Below, piece after piece: positions 1 to 8,524 of a stretch of 64,000 nt of DNA. The DNA lies in assembly GCA_965656085.1 (NCBI GenBank), contig CBFHJA010000014.1, forward strand, positions 1 to 64,000, read 5' to 3'. Numbering within the stretch: position 1 is the first letter of the stretch; every line of letters starts with the position of its first letter. Source of the stretch: Aliishimia sp965656085. GTDB taxonomy: Bacteria > Pseudomonadota > Alphaproteobacteria > Rhodobacterales > Rhodobacteraceae. A model generated the notes under the pieces. That model did not search any database. It saw nothing but the letters and a program-made list of their open reading frames with translations, and had not been told where the DNA came from. The translations under genes were made by a program, and so were the position numbers.

Positions 1-231
1 CGCCGAGCCGCCCAGCAGCGCGCCGAGCATCTGGTCGAGCGGCTGGCGCTCAGAGGAGCCCGACCCGGTTCCGGTGAGCCCGGCCAGCGCGCCGGACACG
101 CCGCCGCCCGCCATGCCCGCCAACGCGGCCCCGAGGCCGCCTCCGGCACCGGAATTGCGCAGCATAGATTGCGCGCCCTTCGCCACGGCCACGCCAACCG
201 CCATTTTGGCCAATGTTCGCATCAAACTCAT
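1..231 (-). CDS. DUF533-like protein, N-terminal part (3' end outside window)
   Basis: The minus-strand frame opens with ATG at 231 and is still open at base 1, giving 77 visible residues. The start has a good ribosome-binding site (AAGAGGA) just upstream. The N-terminus is a short Met/Ala-rich stretch (MSLMRTLAKMAVGVAVAKGA), followed by a low-complexity Gly/Ala-rich segment and QPLDQMLGALLGG. This resembles the N-terminal region of alphaproteobacterial DUF533 (TerB-like, YebE) proteins, whose function is not established. The conserved C-terminal domain would lie outside the window, so the assignment rests only on the poorly conserved N-terminus and is tentative. Confidence 0.5.
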   Translation of the reverse strand, partial: MSLMRTLAKMAVGVAVAKGAQSMLRNSGAGGGLGAALAGMAGGGVSGALAGLTGTGSGSSERQPLDQMLGALLGGSA

Positions 232-335
232 ACGGGTAATCCTCTTCGCTCAGTCTCAGGGCGCAGTTTCAGGTGTCCCGGGAGCATCGCACAGATCGTG
301 CGAAATCCAACGCCTAACTTGCCTGCAGGCGCCCG

Positions 336-1736
336 TCAGGTGCCGCAGAACGTCGCCGCAACCACCTCTTCCTCACGGGGCGGGCGGGCATAAGCACGGT
401 CGGCCTCAGCCAGATCGAAGGGCGTGGACAGAACGCGCATCATCTCGTGGAACGGATCGTAATCGCCCTCCACGGCGGCGCTAATCATCTCTTCGACGCG
501 GTGGTTGCGCGGGATCACTGCCGGGTTGGTCCGGCTCATCAGGCCCGGATCGGGATCGCGGGCCCGCCACGTGGCCTCCCACGCGTCGAACCGGGCCGGG
601 TCCGCGAACTGATCGCGCGCGCGGCCCTCGGACAAGGCCCGGAACGTATTGGTGAAATCCGCCTGTCCCGCTTCCATGCAGGCCAGAAAGTCTTCGATCA
701 GCGGCGCATTCTCGGCCGTCGCCTCTGACAGTCCGATCTTGGCACCCATCCGCGCAAGCCAATGCGCCTCAAGCTTGATCGGCATCGCGTGGACAAGCGC
801 CGTCGCCTCCTCGACAGCGGCGTCCTTGTCCGCCATCTGCTGGATCAGGGCGGTGGCGAATTGCGCCATGTTCCACACAATGATGCGTGGCTGATTGCCG
901 AAGGCATAGCGCCCAAACTGGTCGATGGAGGAGAAAACTTTGCCGGCCTGGTAGCGGTCCATGAAGGCGCAGGGGCCATAATCGATGGTCTCGCCGGAGA
1001 TCGTGCAGTTGTCGGTGTTCATCACCCCGTGAATGAAGCCGAGTGACATCCAATGCGCCACGAGCGCGGCTTGGGCGTCGATCACGTGGGCCAGTAGGCC
1101 CATCGGGCCGTCCGCCTCCGGACAGTGCCTTGCGATGGTGTAGTCAGTAAGCTGCTTTAACTGGTCGATCTGGCCTCTATGAGCGAAGACCTGAAAGGTG
1201 CCGACGCGGATATGGCTTGCGGCGACCCGGGTCAGAACAGCGCCGGGCAGGCGGGCTTCGCGGTAAACCAACTCGCCGGTCTCGACCGCGGCCAGCGCGC
1301 GGGTGGTGGGCACGCCGAGCGCGTGCATGGCTTCGGACACCACGTATTCGCGGAGAACCGGGCCGAGCCATGCGCGCCCGTCGCCCATTCGGCTATAAGG
1401 CGTGCGGCCTGATCCCTTGAGTTGAATGTCGCGGCGCTGCCCGTCGGCCGTTACCACCTCACCGAGCAGGACGGCGCGGCCATCGCCAAGTTGGGGATTG
1501 TACTGGCCGAACTGATGGCCAGCATAAAGCTGCGCGAGCGGGGCGGCGCCCTCGGGCAGGGCATTTCCGGCGAAGACTGCCGCGAGATCGTCCTCGGAGC
1601 CGGGGGTGATGCCGAGCGTTCCGCCAAGCGCCTCGTTATAGGCGATCAGCTTGGGCGCGCTGACAGGCTCCGGCGGCTGCTCGGTGAAAAACGCTTGAGG
1701 AAGAGTGGCATAGCTGTTGTCGAAGGGAATTTGCAA
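336..1736 (-). CDS. selO: Protein adenylyltransferase SelO (YdiU family)
   Basis: This 466-residue protein matches the SelO pseudokinase family, which transfers AMP from ATP to Ser/Thr/Tyr of target proteins and is linked to redox stress. Visible family blocks are FDNSYATLP at the N-terminus, GHQFGQYNPQLGDGRA (73-88), QLKGSGRTPYSRMGDGRA (105-122), the HGVMNTDN loop and DYGPCAFMD. The protein ends in TFCGT, a conserved terminal Cys motif at the place where eukaryotic SelO has selenocysteine. The start is a TTG (1736-1734) with GGGAG seven bases upstream; it gives the family's usual N-terminus. The gene stands alone on the minus strand, downstream of the GNAT gene by 27 bases. Confidence 0.93.
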   Translation of the reverse strand: MQIPFDNSYATLPQAFFTEQPPEPVSAPKLIAYNEALGGTLGITPGSEDDLAAVFAGNALPEGAAPLAQLYAGHQFGQYNPQLGDGRAVLLGEVVTADGQRRDIQLKGSGRTPYSRMGDGRAWLGPVLREYVVSEAMHALGVPTTRALAAVETGELVYREARLPGAVLTRVAASHIRVGTFQVFAHRGQIDQLKQLTDYTIARHCPEADGPMGLLAHVIDAQAALVAHWMSLGFIHGVMNTDNCTISGETIDYGPCAFMDRYQAGKVFSSIDQFGRYAFGNQPRIIVWNMAQFATALIQQMADKDAAVEEATALVHAMPIKLEAHWLARMGAKIGLSEATAENAPLIEDFLACMEAGQADFTNTFRALSEGRARDQFADPARFDAWEATWRARDPDPGLMSRTNPAVIPRNHRVEEMISAAVEGDYDPFHEMMRVLSTPFDLAEADRAYARPPREEEVVAATFCGT

Positions 1737-1763
1737 AGGTCTGCTCCCGGATTTGCAAAGGGG

Positions 1764-2213
1764 TCAGAAGCGGCGTGTCATCAGATGGTAGCCGTCGCGG
1801 AGCGCGAAACCAGCCTTGCCGTAGAGTTTGCGGGCCGCCGTGTTTTCCGCCTCCACCTCGAGATGCAGCGCGCGAAGCCCGGCATTAGCCAAGGCGCGGG
1901 GCAGTGAGAGCAGCACTTCGCTCGCGACGCCGCGCCCGCGCACACCGGGGCGGACATAAAACTCATCGATAAAGCCATCCAGCCCGCCGAACTCCACCGA
2001 CCAGCCGAAAGTGATCACGATATAGCCGATGGGGGCGCGGGGCGGGCCGATGAGATAGGCCGAGCCATGCGGGATGCCCTCCAGCAGCGGCGCCAAAGCC
2101 GCGCGGCGCTCCGCCTCGCTCTGTTCGATCCCGGCCTCCGCGTGGAAGGCGGTCACGAGCGGCAAAAGCCGGTCGAGATGCTCCGGCCCGGCAAGGGTCA
2201 GCGCGGCGCTCAT
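1764..2213 (-). CDS. GNAT family N-acetyltransferase
   Basis: A 149-residue single-domain protein of the GCN5-related N-acetyltransferase fold. The acetyl-CoA pyrophosphate-binding loop (R/Q-x-x-G-x-G/A) is visible as RGRGVA at residues 92-97, preceded by the beta strand IDEFYVRP. The C-terminal NTAARKLYGKAGF block is the usual alpha4/beta7 segment. The acceptor cannot be deduced. The start ATG overlaps the stop of the upstream nucleoside hydrolase gene by 4 bases, so the two are probably co-translated. No functional link between them is obvious. Confidence 0.85.
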   Translation of the reverse strand: MSAALTLAGPEHLDRLLPLVTAFHAEAGIEQSEAERRAALAPLLEGIPHGSAYLIGPPRAPIGYIVITFGWSVEFGGLDGFIDEFYVRPGVRGRGVASEVLLSLPRALANAGLRALHLEVEAENTAARKLYGKAGFALRDGYHLMTRRF

Positions 2214-3151
2214 AGCCGCGCCAGCCGCTCAGTCAGGAGGGTGAAGAAACCGTCTGCGTCGATCTCGCCGATGAACAGCGCGTTGGGCGTGCGGTCCGTG
2301 ACGCCCCACCAATCGGCCACGGTCATGCCAAGGGTCAACTCGGACGTGGTTTCGATCTCGACATTGATGTGCCGCCCGGTGAAGAGGTCCGGCTTGATCA
2401 GGTAAGCGGTCACGCAGGGATCATGCAGCGGCGCGCCCACCGAGCCATACTTTTCCTTGTCGAACCGCTCGAAGAAATCGGTCATCTCGGCGACTGCGAT
2501 GCCGACCTTGGTGCCGAGTGCGCGGAAGGCGTCGTTCCGCGGTTTGGTGACCAGCGCCTTGTGCGTGGCGTCGAGCGGCATGACGACCAGCGGAACGCCG
2601 GATTTGAACACGATCTCAGCGGCTTGCGGGTCGACATAAATGTTGAACTCGGCCGCCGGCGTGATGTTGCCGACTTCGAAATAGGCCCCGCCCATCAGCA
2701 CGATTTCCTGCACGCACAAGACGATGTCGGGGGCCTTTTCGAAGGCGGCAGCGATGTTGGTCAGTGGGCCCAGTGGGCAGAGCGTGACCGTCCCAGCGGG
2801 CTGGGAGCGCAGGGTGTCGATGATGAAGTCCACCGCATGGGTCTCTTGCAGAGGCATCACCGGGTCCGGCAGGTCCGGCCCGTCGAGCCCGGTCTTGCCA
2901 TGCACATGCTCGGCAGTGACCAGATCGCGGCGCAGTGGACGGTCACATCCGGCATAGACCTTTACATCAGCTTTGCTCGCCAGCTCACAGACAATACGGG
3001 CATTTCTGGCTGTCAGGTCCAGCGGGACATTGCCGGCGACGGCGGTGATGCCAAGCACGTTGATCTCCTCGGGGCTGGCCAGCGCCAGCAGGATCGCGAC
3101 GGCGTCGTCCTGGCCGGGATCGGTGTCGATGATGATATCGCGTGCTGCCAT
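2210..3151 (-). CDS. Inosine/uridine-preferring nucleoside hydrolase
   Basis: A 313-residue protein of the nucleoside N-ribohydrolase family, which cleaves nucleosides into base and ribose in purine/pyrimidine salvage. The N-terminal Ca-binding signature DTDPGQDD is at residues 9-16, and the EFNIYVDPQAAEIVF block and a later HDP (LHDPCVTAYL) complete the metal and ribose site. I chose the ATG at 3151 because it follows GAGGGGC and places the signature at the family's normal position. The frame stays open upstream but that extension is low-complexity and has no family similarity. It overlaps the GNAT gene by 4 bases. The exact substrate cannot be told from sequence. Confidence 0.92.
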   Translation of the reverse strand: MAARDIIIDTDPGQDDAVAILLALASPEEINVLGITAVAGNVPLDLTARNARIVCELASKADVKVYAGCDRPLRRDLVTAEHVHGKTGLDGPDLPDPVMPLQETHAVDFIIDTLRSQPAGTVTLCPLGPLTNIAAAFEKAPDIVLCVQEIVLMGGAYFEVGNITPAAEFNIYVDPQAAEIVFKSGVPLVVMPLDATHKALVTKPRNDAFRALGTKVGIAVAEMTDFFERFDKEKYGSVGAPLHDPCVTAYLIKPDLFTGRHINVEIETTSELTLGMTVADWWGVTDRTPNALFIGEIDADGFFTLLTERLARL

Positions 3152-3246
3152 CTGCCCCTCATGCGTCTCGCCGCAAAATGCAGGTCGGGCAGCGGGATGT
3201 CCATAAGCGGTTTGCATCCGCGCGCCGGTCTGCTCATGGTGGCGAT

Positions 3247-4137
3247 ATGGGACCGGCCAAGCAGATTTACATCCATCTCGGCGCGCATCGGACGGGGACG
3301 TCTTCGTTTCAGATGTGCCTGCACGCGAATCGCGATGTGATCGCCGGGGCGGGGTTTGACTGCGCCTATCCGGGCCGGGATGACATCCCGTCGGGCGATC
3401 TGGCGTTGAGCCTGCCGAGCCCGCGCCATGGCTGGACACAGCAGAGCAAGTTCGCGGCGCGGGTGGCGCGCAAGATCAAGCAGCACAGCCCCGATCCGGC
3501 GCGTGGGCTGATCCTCAGCGAGGAGAACATCCCCGGACGGATGATCCATTTCTTCTCCGGCCACTTTTATCCAGCAGCGGCGGCACGCTTAGATGCCTTG
3601 CGCACTGGCGTGGGAGAGTTGGAGATCGCGGGGGTGGTGCTGGTGATCCGGCCCTATGACGCGCTTTTTGTTTCGGCGTGGCGCAAACGGGCCGAGGATC
3701 GGCTAAGCGATCCGTTCGCACCTTCCGTCCCGGGCTTGGTGGCGATGGAGCAAGGCTGGCCTGATCTCTTGGCGCTGATCCGGGCCCGGCTTGCTCCGGC
3801 GCGCCTGCATGTGGTGGACTATGCGGCGCGGGGCACGTCGACGGAGCTTTTGCAAACCCTTGTGCCCGATTTTGCAAACCTGCCGCTTGTCGAGCCGCAC
3901 CAGCGTGTGAACGAAAGCGCGACCGATGCGGCGCTTGAGGTGCTGCAAGCGCGCTATGCCAAGGGCGAAAGTCTTGACCGCACCGAATGGCAAGAGATCG
4001 TGCGGCAGCATCAGCATGACGCCGAGCCACGCGGACTTGCGGAGTTTCCGGCAGAGGCGGCAGAGGTCCTGCGGGCGCGGTATGCACGCGATCTTGAAAC
4101 CTTGCGCAGCATGGAAGGCGTGCAGTTAACCTGCTGA
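3247..4137 (+). CDS. Sulfotransferase-like P-loop protein
   Basis: A 296-residue protein with an N-terminal P-loop, HLGAHRTGTSSFQ (10-22), like the 5'-phosphosulfate-binding loop of PAPS-dependent sulfotransferase-like proteins. Most relatives have Lys in the loop (HKTGT); here it is Arg. A second typical segment, VLVIRPYDALFVSAWRKR, matches the 3'-phosphate-binding strand-helix (RxPxxxxxSxW). Known relatives sulfate glycans or small molecules; the acceptor here is unknown. The ATG at 3247 is preferred because it puts the P-loop near the N-terminus. The 5' end is divergent from the nucleoside hydrolase and the 3' end overlaps mazG by 12 bases, tail to tail. Confidence 0.72.
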   Translation: MGPAKQIYIHLGAHRTGTSSFQMCLHANRDVIAGAGFDCAYPGRDDIPSGDLALSLPSPRHGWTQQSKFAARVARKIKQHSPDPARGLILSEENIPGRMIHFFSGHFYPAAAARLDALRTGVGELEIAGVVLVIRPYDALFVSAWRKRAEDRLSDPFAPSVPGLVAMEQGWPDLLALIRARLAPARLHVVDYAARGTSTELLQTLVPDFANLPLVEPHQRVNESATDAALEVLQARYAKGESLDRTEWQEIVRQHQHDAEPRGLAEFPAEAAEVLRARYARDLETLRSMEGVQLTC

Positions 4138-4944
4138 TTTCTCGTCCGCTTTTACCGCATCCCAGAGCGCGTCCATCTCCGCCAGATCGCTGTCCTCGGG
4201 GCGTTTTCCACGTTCGGCCAATTTCGCCTCGACACCCTCGAAGCGGCGGATGAACTTGGCGTTGGTGGCGCGCAGGGCGGCTTCGGGGTCGATGCCGAGA
4301 TGGCGTCCGAGATTGGCCATCACGAAAAGCAGATCGCCGAATTCCTCTTCGATCTCGGTCTGGCTGAGCGTGTCGCGGGCCTCCAAAAGCTCACGCGCCT
4401 CCTCGGTGATCTTGTCCAGCACGTTGCCCGCATCGGGCCAGTCGAACCCCACCCGTGCGACGCGTTTTTGCAGCTTCACGGCGCGCAGCAAGGCGGGCAG
4501 GCCCACAGCAACGCCATCCAGCGTGCCTTTCTGCGCCTTGCCCGCCCGTTCCGCCGCCTTGATCGTTTCCCAATCCCGGGTCTGCTGCTCGGCGGACTTG
4601 TCGCGGCTCTCGTCGCCGAAGACATGCGGGTGCCGATTGATCATTTTCTGAGCGATGCCCTCGGCCACGTCGTGGAAATCATAGAGCCGTGCCTCGGAGC
4701 TGATCGCCGTGTGATAGACGGTTTGCAGAAGCAAATCCCCCAGCTCGCCCTTCAACTCGTCGTAATCCTGCCGTTCGATCGCATCGGCCACCTCGTAGGC
4801 CTCCTCGATCGTGTAGGGGGCGATGGTTTCGAAGGTCTGCTCGATATCCCATGGGCAGCCGGTTTCGGGGTCACGCAGGCGGCGCATGACTTCGAGGAGG
4901 CGGTCCATACCCGGCGTGACGGCGTGGATCGGGTCGTTCGGCAT
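4126..4944 (-). CDS. mazG: Nucleoside triphosphate pyrophosphohydrolase MazG
   Basis: A 272-residue protein with two MazG domains, the normal length and layout for the enzyme that hydrolyses NTPs/dNTPs to NMP and pyrophosphate. The first domain begins GCPWDIEQTFETIAPYTIEEAYE (29-51), with the metal-binding EExxE and the following ELGDLL block (67-72). The second contains KITEEARELLEA and EEFGDLLFVMANLGRHLGID. The start ATG at 4944 gives the standard N-terminus; longer in-frame extensions have no family similarity. The gene is divergent from the M20 amidohydrolase and converges with the sulfotransferase-like gene. Confidence 0.95.
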   Translation of the reverse strand: MPNDPIHAVTPGMDRLLEVMRRLRDPETGCPWDIEQTFETIAPYTIEEAYEVADAIERQDYDELKGELGDLLLQTVYHTAISSEARLYDFHDVAEGIAQKMINRHPHVFGDESRDKSAEQQTRDWETIKAAERAGKAQKGTLDGVAVGLPALLRAVKLQKRVARVGFDWPDAGNVLDKITEEARELLEARDTLSQTEIEEEFGDLLFVMANLGRHLGIDPEAALRATNAKFIRRFEGVEAKLAERGKRPEDSDLAEMDALWDAVKADEKSAG

Positions 4945-5008
4945 TGCAGGCGGCTCCGGTTCGGTGTCAGATGCGACAAAACGCGGATCGCCCAGAGGAG
5001 TCCAGCCC

Positions 5009-6181
5009 ATGCCCGTGATAAACCGGATTGCCGGATTGACTGAAGAGATGGCCGGATGGCGGCAATACCTGCATTCGATCCCTGAACTGGGCATGGAGTG
5101 CCACAAGACGGCCCGCTTCGTGGCCGAGCAATTGCGGGCCTTTGGGGTTGATGAGATCAACGAAGGGATCGGAACGACCGGGATCGTCGCGATCATAGAC
5201 GGGCGCGGCGACGGGCCGACCATCGGGCTTCGCGCGGACATGGATGCGTTGCCGATCAAGGAAGCCACGGGGCTCGACTATGCCAGCACCCATGAGGGCA
5301 AGATGCACGCCTGCGGCCATGACGGGCACACCACGATGCTGCTCGGCGCTGCGAAATACCTTGCCGAGACGCGCAATTTTTCGGGGCGCGTGGCGCTGAT
5401 CTTCCAGCCCGGCGAGGAAGACCCGGGCGGGGCGCGGATCATGTGCGAGGAAGGCATCATGGACCGCTTCGAGATCGCGGAGGTTTATGGCATACACAAC
5501 GTGCCGGACCTGCCCGAAGGCCAGTTCCACACCCGTCCCGGTGCGCTGCTCGCAGCGGTGGACAGTTTCACGATCAACCTCACCGGCAAGGGCGGGCACG
5601 GGGCGATGCCGGACGAGACTGTCGATCCGATCGTCGCTGCCTGCGCCATCGGACAGGCGTTGCAGACCATCCTCAGCCGCAATGTGCCGGCGCTGCATCA
5701 GGCAGTTCTGTCGATCACACAAATTCACACCGGGACGGCCAGCAACGTGATCCCATCGGAAGCCTATATGAACGGCACGATCCGTAGTTTCGATCCCGAG
5801 GTACGCGACATGATCCACCGCCGTCTTCGGGAGATCGTGGCGGGGCAGGCGGCGGCCTTTGGCGTGAGCGCAGAAGTCGAGATTGGCGATGGCTACCCGG
5901 CCACCGTAAACGCGCCTGAGCAAAGCGCCTTTGCCGCCGAGGTGGCGCGCAAAGTGGTCGGGCCCGATCAGGTCGAGGACAACACGGACCCGGTCGCGGG
6001 GGCGGAGGATTTCTCCTACATGCTCGAAGAACGTCCCGGCGCCTATCTGTTCATGGGGCAGGGGGCGAGCGCGGGGCTGCATCACCCGGAATACAACTTC
6101 AACGATGCAGCCGCGCCGTATGGGGCGAGTTTCTTCGCGACGCTCATCGAGACCGCGAACCCGCCGAAGGCCGCGAGCTGA
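5009..6181 (+). CDS. M20 family metallo-amidohydrolase (hippurate hydrolase/aminoacylase type)
   Basis: A 390-residue M20D-type zinc amidohydrolase. Visible metal ligands are in RADMDALPI (75-83), the MHACGHDGH block (Cys102, His104, His107), GEEDPGGA (Glu136/Glu137) and the YGIHNVPDLPEG loop. GKGGHGAMPDETVDP marks the lid/dimerisation domain, and AGAEDFSYML plus the C-terminal HHPEYNF complete the fold. Such enzymes remove acyl groups from N-acyl amino acids or related amides. The ATG at 5009 follows AGAGGAG. It is the first gene of a tight operon with two ureohydrolases (1- and 3-base gaps), so its substrate may be an N-acylated or guanidino-containing amino acid derivative. That last point is inference. 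Confidence 0.92.
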   Translation: MPVINRIAGLTEEMAGWRQYLHSIPELGMECHKTARFVAEQLRAFGVDEINEGIGTTGIVAIIDGRGDGPTIGLRADMDALPIKEATGLDYASTHEGKMHACGHDGHTTMLLGAAKYLAETRNFSGRVALIFQPGEEDPGGARIMCEEGIMDRFEIAEVYGIHNVPDLPEGQFHTRPGALLAAVDSFTINLTGKGGHGAMPDETVDPIVAACAIGQALQTILSRNVPALHQAVLSITQIHTGTASNVIPSEAYMNGTIRSFDPEVRDMIHRRLREIVAGQAAAFGVSAEVEIGDGYPATVNAPEQSAFAAEVARKVVGPDQVEDNTDPVAGAEDFSYMLEERPGAYLFMGQGASAGLHHPEYNFNDAAAPYGASFFATLIETANPPKAAS

Positions 6182-6182
6182 T

Positions 6183-7157
6183 ATGGCACTGGAAGATGCG
6201 AAACACATGGTCGATCAGGCCTTTGTACGGGACGACCTGAAAGGACCAAGCTTCGAGAACACCTTTGGCGGGGCGACCTCGTTTCTGCGCCGGAAATATA
6301 CCAAGGATCTCACGGGCGTGGATATCGCGGTCACAGGTGTGCCGTTCGATCAGGCGGTGACCAACCGGCCCGGCACACGTCTGGGCCCGCGTGCGATCCG
6401 GGAGGCGTCGAGCCTGCAAGCGCCCGATGCCCCCTATGGCTGGCCCTTCGATGTGATGAGCGAGTTCGCCATCGTCGACTATGGCGATCTGGCGTTTGAT
6501 TATGCCGACATTCCCGCCTTTCCCGGTGCCTTGCAGGCCCATATCACGGGGATTTTGCAGTCCGGAGCCGCGTCAGTCGTATTGGGCGGGGATCACTATA
6601 TTTCCTTCCCGATCCTCAAGGCTTACGCCGAAAAGTTCGGGCCGATCTCGCTCATCCAGATCGATGCGCATACGGACACATGGGCCGATGACGACATGGG
6701 GCGCGTCGATCACGGGACGATGTTCTACAAGGCGGTGAAATCGGGCATTGTCGATCCGGCGACCTCGGTGCAGATTGGCATCCGCACCACCAATGAGGAC
6801 ACGCTCGGCGTTAATATCATCGACGCCTTCGAGGTCCACCGCATCGGGGCTGAGGCGGTGGCGGCGCGCACGCGGGAGATCGTTGGGGACCGCCCCTGCT
6901 ATGTGAGCTTTGACATCGATGGGCTCGATCCGGCCTTCGCGCCGGGCACGGGCACGCCGGTTTGGGGCGGGCTGACATCAAATCAGGCGGCGGTGCTGAT
7001 GCGCGGGCTTGCCGGGATCAACATCCGCGGCGGCGACATCGTCGAGGTCTCGCCGCCCTTTGACACCACCGGTGCGACGGCGATAGCCGGGGCGCACGTG
7101 GCCACGGAACTCTGCTGCCTCCTCGGCTGGCGGATGCGCGAAGAGGCCAAGGACTGA
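6183..7157 (+). CDS. Agmatinase/ureohydrolase family protein (first copy)
   Basis: A 324-residue member of the arginase/agmatinase fold, which hydrolyses guanidino groups to urea plus amine using a binuclear Mn site. All metal-binding motifs are present: GGDH (135-138), DAHTD (161-165) and DIDGLDP (244-250). The EVSPPFD segment near the C-terminus fits the agmatinase branch. Its start codon lies one base after the stop of the M20 gene. An agmatinase is the most likely call, giving putrescine and urea, but guanidinobutyrase or guanidinopropionase activity cannot be excluded because these differ by few residues. Confidence 0.88.
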   Translation: MALEDAKHMVDQAFVRDDLKGPSFENTFGGATSFLRRKYTKDLTGVDIAVTGVPFDQAVTNRPGTRLGPRAIREASSLQAPDAPYGWPFDVMSEFAIVDYGDLAFDYADIPAFPGALQAHITGILQSGAASVVLGGDHYISFPILKAYAEKFGPISLIQIDAHTDTWADDDMGRVDHGTMFYKAVKSGIVDPATSVQIGIRTTNEDTLGVNIIDAFEVHRIGAEAVAARTREIVGDRPCYVSFDIDGLDPAFAPGTGTPVWGGLTSNQAAVLMRGLAGINIRGGDIVEVSPPFDTTGATAIAGAHVATELCCLLGWRMREEAKD

Positions 7158-7160
7158 GCC

Positions 7161-8102
7161 ATGCCGAACCAACCGATCAGCGGCAACGATCTGGCGCGGT
7201 TTTCGGGGCCGAACACCTTCATGCGTTTGCCGTCGTCCAATGTGCTGGACGCGCTCGATGTGGCGGTGTTGGGCATCCCTATGGATATCGGCACGTCGTG
7301 GCGCTCGGGCACGCGGATGGGGCCCAAACAAGTGCGGGCCGAGAGTGCGATGATCCGGCCCTACAACATCCAGACCGGCGCTGCGCCCTTCGACAGTCTC
7401 AACGTGGCCGATATTGGCGATCTGGCGATTAACACGTTTTCTCTGAGCGACAGTTTGCGTGTGATCAAAGAGAGTTACGGGGCGATCCTCACCCATGACC
7501 TGATCCCGCTGGCAATTGGCGGAGATCACTCGATCACCCTGCCGATCCTGCGCGCAGTGGCGGCTAAGCACGGGCCGGTCGCGCTGGTCCATGTCGATGC
7601 GCATGCCGATGTGAATGACGAGATGTTCGGCGAGCGCGAAGCGCACGGGACGGTGTTCCGGCGGGCCTATGAGGAAGGGCTGATCTTGCCGGAGAAGGTC
7701 TATCAGGTGGGGCTGCGCGGCACTGGCTATACTGCGGAGGATTTCACTGAAGCTGCCGGCTGGGGGTTTCAGCAGTTTCCCGCGCCGGAACTCTGGCACC
7801 GGTCTCTGTCGGGGCTCGGGGCGGAGATTCGCCGCGATATCGGCGATCTGCCGACCTATGTGACCTACGATATCGACAGTCTCGACCCGGCCTATGCGCC
7901 GGGGACCGGCACGCCGGAGATCGGGGGGCTGACCACGCCGCAAGCCATGGAACTGATCCGGGCCTTGCGCGGGGTTAACATCGTCGGCGGCGATCTGGTG
8001 GAGGTCTCGCCGCCCTATGATCCGAGCGGGAACACGGCTCTGACAGGGGCGAATATCCTCTACGAGATGCTCTGCGTGCTGCCGGGCGTAACCTATAGGT
8101 GA
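7161..8102 (+). CDS. Ureohydrolase, guanidino-acid hydrolase/agmatinase-like (second copy)
   Basis: A 313-residue ureohydrolase, clearly divergent from the copy immediately upstream but with a complete binuclear Mn site: GGDH (120-123), DAHAD (146-150) and DIDSLDP (237-243). The N-terminus (FSGPNTFMRLP followed by VAVLGIPMDIGTSWRSGTRMGP) is closer to the guanidinobutyrase/guanidinopropionase type than to biosynthetic agmatinase, by my recollection of those families. The gap to the previous gene is 3 bases. Two non-identical ureohydrolases in one operon suggest two guanidino substrates or a mixed oligomer; sequence alone does not decide. Confidence 0.88.
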   Translation: MPNQPISGNDLARFSGPNTFMRLPSSNVLDALDVAVLGIPMDIGTSWRSGTRMGPKQVRAESAMIRPYNIQTGAAPFDSLNVADIGDLAINTFSLSDSLRVIKESYGAILTHDLIPLAIGGDHSITLPILRAVAAKHGPVALVHVDAHADVNDEMFGEREAHGTVFRRAYEEGLILPEKVYQVGLRGTGYTAEDFTEAAGWGFQQFPAPELWHRSLSGLGAEIRRDIGDLPTYVTYDIDSLDPAYAPGTGTPEIGGLTTPQAMELIRALRGVNIVGGDLVEVSPPYDPSGNTALTGANILYEMLCVLPGVTYR

Positions 8103-8113
8103 AGAGAAGGACC

Positions 8114-8524
8114 ATGTGGAAAATGTTTGGTTGGATAGCCGCACTGTTGATCGTCGCTTTGCTGGCCTATGTCCGGCTCGCGCCAAGCGATCCGGCGCGC
8201 TGGCATGTGCCCGTGGCAGCGACCGAGTCTGCCGACTATACCGGTGGCGCGGTGCGGGTCATCCAAGGCGGGCCGGAAGAGATGGCGGTGCTGCGGGACA
8301 TTGCGCTCGAAACCCCGCGCACCTCCCTTCTCGCCGGCAGCCCTGAAGAGGGGCTGATGACCTTCGTGACGCGCTCGAAATGGATCGGGTTTCCCGATTA
8401 CACCACGGTGCAAAGCGTCGATGGGCAGATCAGGATCTATGCCCGGCTGCGCTTCGGGCAATCAGATCTGGGCGTGAACCGCGCGCGCCTAGAGGCTTGG
8501 ATCGGGCGCCTGAGCCAAAGTTGA
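8114..8524 (+). CDS. DUF1499 family membrane-anchored protein
   Basis: A 136-residue protein with one N-terminal hydrophobic helix (about residues 4-21) followed by a soluble domain containing LETPRTSLLAGSPEEG and TRSKWIGFPDYTTVQ, which match DUF1499, a family of unknown function. The ATG at 8114 follows GAGAAGGA; a GTG at 8099 overlapping the previous stop is possible but has no good ribosome-binding site. It lies 11 bases after the second ureohydrolase, so it may be the last gene of that operon. Its 3' end overlaps a small minus-strand gene by 36 bases. Confidence 0.78.
   Translation: MWKMFGWIAALLIVALLAYVRLAPSDPARWHVPVAATESADYTGGAVRVIQGGPEEMAVLRDIALETPRTSLLAGSPEEGLMTFVTRSKWIGFPDYTTVQSVDGQIRIYARLRFGQSDLGVNRARLEAWIGRLSQS

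Noticed and set aside
2369..3340. Plus-strand open frame of 323 codons
   Set aside because: Antisense to the nucleoside hydrolase with its intact DTDPGxDD site; no features of its own.
6978..8186. Minus-strand open frame of 402 codons
   Set aside because: Antisense to the second ureohydrolase, whose protein family match is unambiguous.
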